Assembly (NCBI GenBank): GCA_032560695.1
Contig: JAWGHR010000016.1
Coordinates: 1 to 25,860 of the forward strand
DNA: 25,860 bases
Direction: 5' to 3'
DNA from: Peptoniphilus_A harei_B
Lineage (GTDB): Bacteria; Bacillota; Clostridia; Tissierellales; Peptoniphilaceae
In this document: positions 22,580-25,860 of the stretch, piece by piece
Layout: the number at the start of each line of letters is the position of its first letter
Position numbering within the stretch: position 1 is the first letter of the stretch
Translations under genes and position numbers: made by a program
Notes under the pieces: generated by a model
What the model saw: only the letters and a program-made list of their open reading frames with translations
Told to the model about the DNA's origin: nothing
The model's database searches: none

Positions 22580-22993
22580 ATGCCTACAATTAACCAATTA
22601 GTAAGAAATGGTAGAAAGAAAATTCACAGTAAATCTAAATCACCAGCTCTTGATGTAAACTATGACACACTTAAAAAAGTTGAAACAGAAGTTAACTCTC
22701 CACAAAAAAGAGGAGTTTGTGTTGCAGTAAGAACAGTAACACCTAAGAAACCGAATTCAGCTCTTAGAAAAGTTGCCAGAGTTCGTTTAACAAACGGATA
22801 CGAAGTTATGGCTTACATTCCAGGAATCGGACACAACCTACAAGAACACAGTGTTGTTTTAATCCGTGGTGGAAGAGTAAAGGATTTACCAGGTGTTAGA
22901 TACCATATCGTAAGAGGTACTCTTGATACAGCTGGAGTTACAGACAGAAAGCAATCTAGATCTAAATATGGTACTAAGAAACCTAAAAATTGA
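22580..22993 (+). CDS. rpsL: 30S ribosomal protein S12
   Basis: 137 residues from the ATG at 22580, seven bases after AGGAGGT; a longer frame from 22538 has no support. S12 lines the decoding centre. The two loops that carry streptomycin-resistance changes are wild type: TPKKPNS with Lys56 and GRVKDLPG with Lys101 (B. subtilis numbering coincides). The whole conserved core from NQLVRNGR to DRKQSRSKYG is present. It is first in the str operon. Confidence 0.98.
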   Translation: MPTINQLVRNGRKKIHSKSKSPALDVNYDTLKKVETEVNSPQKRGVCVAVRTVTPKKPNSALRKVARVRLTNGYEVMAYIPGIGHNLQEHSVVLIRGGRVKDLPGVRYHIVRGTLDTAGVTDRKQSRSKYGTKKPKN

Positions 22994-23085
22994 TAGAATT
23001 TTACATGAGATTTTATAGATTTTTGGCTTACGGGCTCAACCTGAGTACCAATGAATCGACTGAAAAATAGTTAAGGAGGGAAGTT
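22994..23085 (+). promoter_or_regulatory. rpsL-rpsG intercistronic region, possible S7 control site
   Basis: 92 bases, unusually long for this otherwise tight operon and close to the length of the E. coli spacer where S7 represses translation. It contains CGGGCTCAACCTG (23030-23042), a string typical of bacterial 16S rRNA, with a small CTCA/TGAG hairpin. Further on, GAATCGACT recalls the GAATCGCT of the S7-binding part of 16S rRNA. AAGGAGG at 23073-23079 serves rpsG. S7 binding is inference. Confidence 0.35.
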
Positions 23086-23556
23086 ATGCCAAGAAAAGGA
23101 CATATCCAAAAACGTGAAGTTATGGCTGATCCAGTATACGCAGATGTGGTTATCACTAAGCTTATAAACAATGTTATGCTTGACGGTAAAAAAGGTACTG
23201 CTCAAAGAATTGTATACGGAGCACTTGAAACAATCGCAGAACAAACTGGAGAGGACGCACTTGAAGTATTTTACAAGGCACTTAACAATGTAATGCCTGT
23301 ACTTGAAGTAAAGGGAAGAAGAATAGGCGGTGCTACTTACCAAGTACCAATGGAAGTAAGACCGGAAAGACGCCAAACTCTAGGCCTTAGATGGTTAGTT
23401 AAATATGCAAGAGCTAGAGGCGAAAAGACTATGCACGAAAGACTTGCAAAAGAAATTCTAGACGCATCAAACGGTTTAGGCGGAAGTGTTAAGAGAAAAG
23501 ATGAAATGCATAGAACAGCAGAAGCTAACAAGGCATTTGCTCACTATAGATGGTAA
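23086..23556 (+). CDS. rpsG: 30S ribosomal protein S7
   Basis: 156 residues, standard bacterial length. MPRKGHIQKREVMADPVYAD at the start, MLDGKKGTAQRIVYGAL and the C-terminal KRKDEMHRTAEANKAFAHYRW are diagnostic. S7 nucleates assembly of the 30S head by binding the 3' domain of 16S rRNA. AAGGAGG lies seven bases before the ATG, and fusA starts 15 bases after its stop. Confidence 0.98.
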   Translation: MPRKGHIQKREVMADPVYADVVITKLINNVMLDGKKGTAQRIVYGALETIAEQTGEDALEVFYKALNNVMPVLEVKGRRIGGATYQVPMEVRPERRQTLGLRWLVKYARARGEKTMHERLAKEILDASNGLGGSVKRKDEMHRTAEANKAFAHYRW

Positions 23557-23571
23557 TAAGGGGAGGAATTT

Positions 23572-25647
23572 ATGGCTCGCGAAATACCATTAGAAAAATA
23601 TAGAAATATCGGTATTATGGCCCATATTGATGCTGGAAAGACTACTACTACAGAACGTATTCTTTTCTACGCTGGTAAGATTCACAAAATCGGTGAAACT
23701 CACGACGGTGGAGCACAAATGGACTGGATGGAACAAGAACAAGAAAGAGGTATAACAATTACTTCTGCAGCTACTACATGTCACTGGAAGGGCTACAGAC
23801 TTAATATCATCGATACTCCGGGACACGTTGACTTCACAGTAGAAGTTGAAAGATCTCTAAGAGTACTTGATGGTGCTGTTGCACTTTTTGACGCAAAAAG
23901 TGGTGTAGAACCTCAATCTGAAACTGTTTGGAGACAAGCAGATAAATACCATGTTCCAAGAATTGCACACATCAACAAGATGGACGTTACAGGTGCAGAC
24001 TTCTTTAGATCTGTTGATACAATCGACAAAAAACTAAAGGGTAACCCTGTTCCAATTCAAGTTCCAATGGGAGCAGAAGATACTTTCATAGGAATGATTG
24101 ACCTTGTTGAAATGAAAGCAGAAATTTACAAGGATGAACTTGGAAAGGAAATCGAAATTACAGATGTTCCTGAAGAGTACATGGACATTGCAAATGAATA
24201 TAGAGAAAACTTAATCGAAGTTGCATCTGAATTTGATGAAGACCTTATGATGGCTTACCTTGAAGGTGAAGAAATCGATAACGAACTTCTTAAGAAAGCT
24301 ATAAGAAAGGGTACTCTTGCTGTTAAGATTACTCCAGTATCTTGTGGTTCTTCTTACAAGAATAAGGGTGTACAACTTCTATTAGATGCAATTATTGACT
24401 ACTTACCATCTCCACTTGATGTACCAGCAATCACTGGTGTTGATGAAGATGGAAACGAAGTTCAAAGACACGCATCTGATGATGAACCATTCTCAGCTCT
24501 TGCATTTAAAATTGTAACAGACCCATATGTTGGTAAGCTTGCTTACTTTAGAGTTTACTCTGGAGTTCTTAAAGCAGGTTCTTATGTTATGAATACTGCA
24601 AAGGGTAAGAGAGAAAGAATCGGAAGAATTCTTCAAATGCACGCTAACAAGAGAGAAGAAATCGAAGAAATCCATGCAGGAGAAATCGCAGCAGCTGTTG
24701 GTCTTAAAGACACAGGTACTGGTGATACTCTTTGTGATGAAAAATCTCATGTTATCCTTGAAAACATGGAATTCCCAGAACCAGTTATCTCTGTAGCGAT
24801 TGAACCAAAGACTAAGGCTTCTCAAGATAAGATGGCTCTTGCTCTTGCAAAACTTGCAGAAGAAGATCCTACTTTCAAAACTCACACAGATGATGAAACT
24901 GGTCAAACTATTATCTCTGGTATGGGTGAACTTCACCTTGATATCATCGTTGATAGATTACTAAGAGAATTTAAGGTAGAAGCTAATATTGGTAACCCAC
25001 AAGTATCTTATAGAGAAGGTATTAAAAAAGCTGCTGAAGGCGAAGCTAAATATGCTCGTCAATCAGGTGGTCGTGGACAATACGGTCACGCTAAGATTAG
25101 AATCGAACCAGCTGAACCAGGTGAAGGTTTTGTATTCGAAAATGCCATTGTTGGTGGTGCTATTCCTAAGGAATTTATTGGACCAACTCAACAAGGTATC
25201 GAAGAAGCACTTCAATCAGGTATCGTTGGTGGATACGAAGTTCTTGATGTTAAAGTAACACTTTACGACGGTTCTTACCACGAAGTCGACTCTTCAGAAA
25301 TGGCATTTAAGATTGCCGGATCTATGGCAGTAAGAGATGCTCTTGCTAAGGCTGATCCAGTACTTCTTGAACCAACAATGAAGGTTGAAGTTACAACTCC
25401 AGAAGAATACATGGGAGATGTAATTGGTGATATTAACTCAAGACGTGGAAGAATGGAAGGTATGGAACTAGTAGCTGGAGCTCAAATCGTTACAGCTTAT
25501 GTACCACTAGCAGAAATGTTTGGTTACGCAACAAGCCTTCGTTCAAACACACAAGGAAGAGCAAACTACTCAATGCAATTTGATCACTACGAAGAAGTAC
25601 CTGCATCAATTGCTGAAGAAGTAGTTGGAGATAAAAAAAATAACTAA
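23572..25647 (+). CDS. fusA: Elongation factor G
   Basis: 691 residues, a full-length EF-G translocase. GTPase motifs: G1 AHIDAGKT (17-24), G2 RGITI (59-63), G3 DTPGHVDF (81-88), G4 NKMD (135-138). Domain IV carries QSGGRGQYGHAKI and domain V ends with YATSLRSNTQGRANYSMQF. The switch and domain IV tips are intact, so this is the housekeeping copy rather than a diverged EF-G2. GGGGAGG precedes the ATG. tuf follows after 18 bases. Confidence 0.98.
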   Translation: MAREIPLEKYRNIGIMAHIDAGKTTTTERILFYAGKIHKIGETHDGGAQMDWMEQEQERGITITSAATTCHWKGYRLNIIDTPGHVDFTVEVERSLRVLDGAVALFDAKSGVEPQSETVWRQADKYHVPRIAHINKMDVTGADFFRSVDTIDKKLKGNPVPIQVPMGAEDTFIGMIDLVEMKAEIYKDELGKEIEITDVPEEYMDIANEYRENLIEVASEFDEDLMMAYLEGEEIDNELLKKAIRKGTLAVKITPVSCGSSYKNKGVQLLLDAIIDYLPSPLDVPAITGVDEDGNEVQRHASDDEPFSALAFKIVTDPYVGKLAYFRVYSGVLKAGSYVMNTAKGKRERIGRILQMHANKREEIEEIHAGEIAAAVGLKDTGTGDTLCDEKSHVILENMEFPEPVISVAIEPKTKASQDKMALALAKLAEEDPTFKTHTDDETGQTIISGMGELHLDIIVDRLLREFKVEANIGNPQVSYREGIKKAAEGEAKYARQSGGRGQYGHAKIRIEPAEPGEGFVFENAIVGGAIPKEFIGPTQQGIEEALQSGIVGGYEVLDVKVTLYDGSYHEVDSSEMAFKIAGSMAVRDALAKADPVLLEPTMKVEVTTPEEYMGDVIGDINSRRGRMEGMELVAGAQIVTAYVPLAEMFGYATSLRSNTQGRANYSMQFDHYEEVPASIAEEVVGDKKNN

Positions 25648-25665
25648 TAAATAGGAGGATTAATA

Positions 25666-25860
25666 ATGGCAAAAGCAAAATTTGAAAGAAATAAACCACA
25701 CGTAAACATTGGAACAATTGGTCACGTTGACCACGGTAAGACAACACTAACAGCTGCAATAACACTTGTAATGAACAAGAGATACGGCGGAGGAGAATTC
25801 GTAGACTACGCACACATTGACAAGGCACCAGAAGAAAGAGAAAGAGGAATCACAATTTCA
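25666..25860 (+). CDS. tuf: Elongation factor Tu, 3' part outside window
   Basis: The first 65 codons are present and the window ends inside the gene. The peptide begins MAKAKFERNKPHVNIGTIGH, followed by G1 GHVDHGKTTLT and the start of switch I, EERERGITIS. EF-Tu delivers aminoacyl-tRNA to the ribosome. AGGAGG lies eight bases before the ATG. This is the usual last gene of the str operon. Confidence 0.97.
   Translation, partial: MAKAKFERNKPHVNIGTIGHVDHGKTTLTAAITLVMNKRYGGGEFVDYAHIDKAPEERERGITIS

Noticed and set aside
24493..24936. 147-codon reverse frame inside fusA
   Set aside because: Shadow of the fusA codon pattern; low-complexity Phe/Ser/Cys-rich translation.

Overview
The window looks like a chromosomal piece of a low-GC, anaerobic Gram-positive bacterium. 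The best guess is the Anaerococcus/Peptoniphilus group (Peptoniphilaceae, Tissierellia). The basis is strong AT bias, AGGAGG/AGGTGA ribosome sites, lipobox lipoproteins, a ThiI without a rhodanese domain paired with a dedicated cysteine desulfurase, and Firmicute-like proteins throughout. Species level is inference.

Layout. (1) 1-397: a tRNA cluster, Tyr(GUA, cut by the window edge), Gly(GCC), Arg(ACG), an intrinsic terminator, then Leu(GAG). (2) 398-2661: a decayed integrative element or prophage lysogeny module docked at the 3' end of tRNA-Leu. It holds repeat-rich att-like DNA, a tyrosine integrase reduced to its C-terminal half with a stop and a frameshift, one fully open lipoprotein gene, and a frameshifted ImmA/IrrE-type metallopeptidase remnant. 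None of these broken genes is a simple open reading frame; they appear only after joining frames. (3) 2662-3642: a YprB-like RNase H-fold protein that has lost acidic catalytic positions. (4) 3787-7542: a cysteine desulfurase-thiI-lemA-TPM protein operon, meeting a convergent acyltransferase-like membrane gene (7546-8250). (5) 8251-8783: an intergenic stretch with an 18-bp tandem repeat and a likely 27-residue membrane protein gene on the minus strand. (6) 8784-13037: a polyamine transport operon, XRE-cupin regulator plus potABCD, followed by an unknown membrane protein whose Shine-Dalgarno site can be locked in a hairpin. (7) 14402-19309: a nucleoside-type BMP lipoprotein/ABC importer locus with an internal terminator and a second promoter. 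(8) 19377-20405: a P1-family (DmpA-like) self-processing peptidase. (9) 20527-22380: three consecutive, mutually related, unrecognised multi-pass membrane proteins. (10) 22425-25860: terminator, strong promoter, leader hairpin and the str operon rpsL-rpsG-fusA-tuf (tuf cut by the window edge).

How the parts work together. The desulfurase passes sulfur to ThiI for 4-thiouridine in tRNA. PotABCD with its cupin regulator imports polyamines. The BMP/ABC system probably imports nucleosides. The str operon supplies translation factors. The most novel-looking parts are the triplicated membrane-protein operon, the intact lipoprotein left inside a decayed lysogeny module, the small ORF and 18-bp repeat region, and several RNA-level hairpins (13063-13117, 15565-15606, 20467-20508, 22512-22539).
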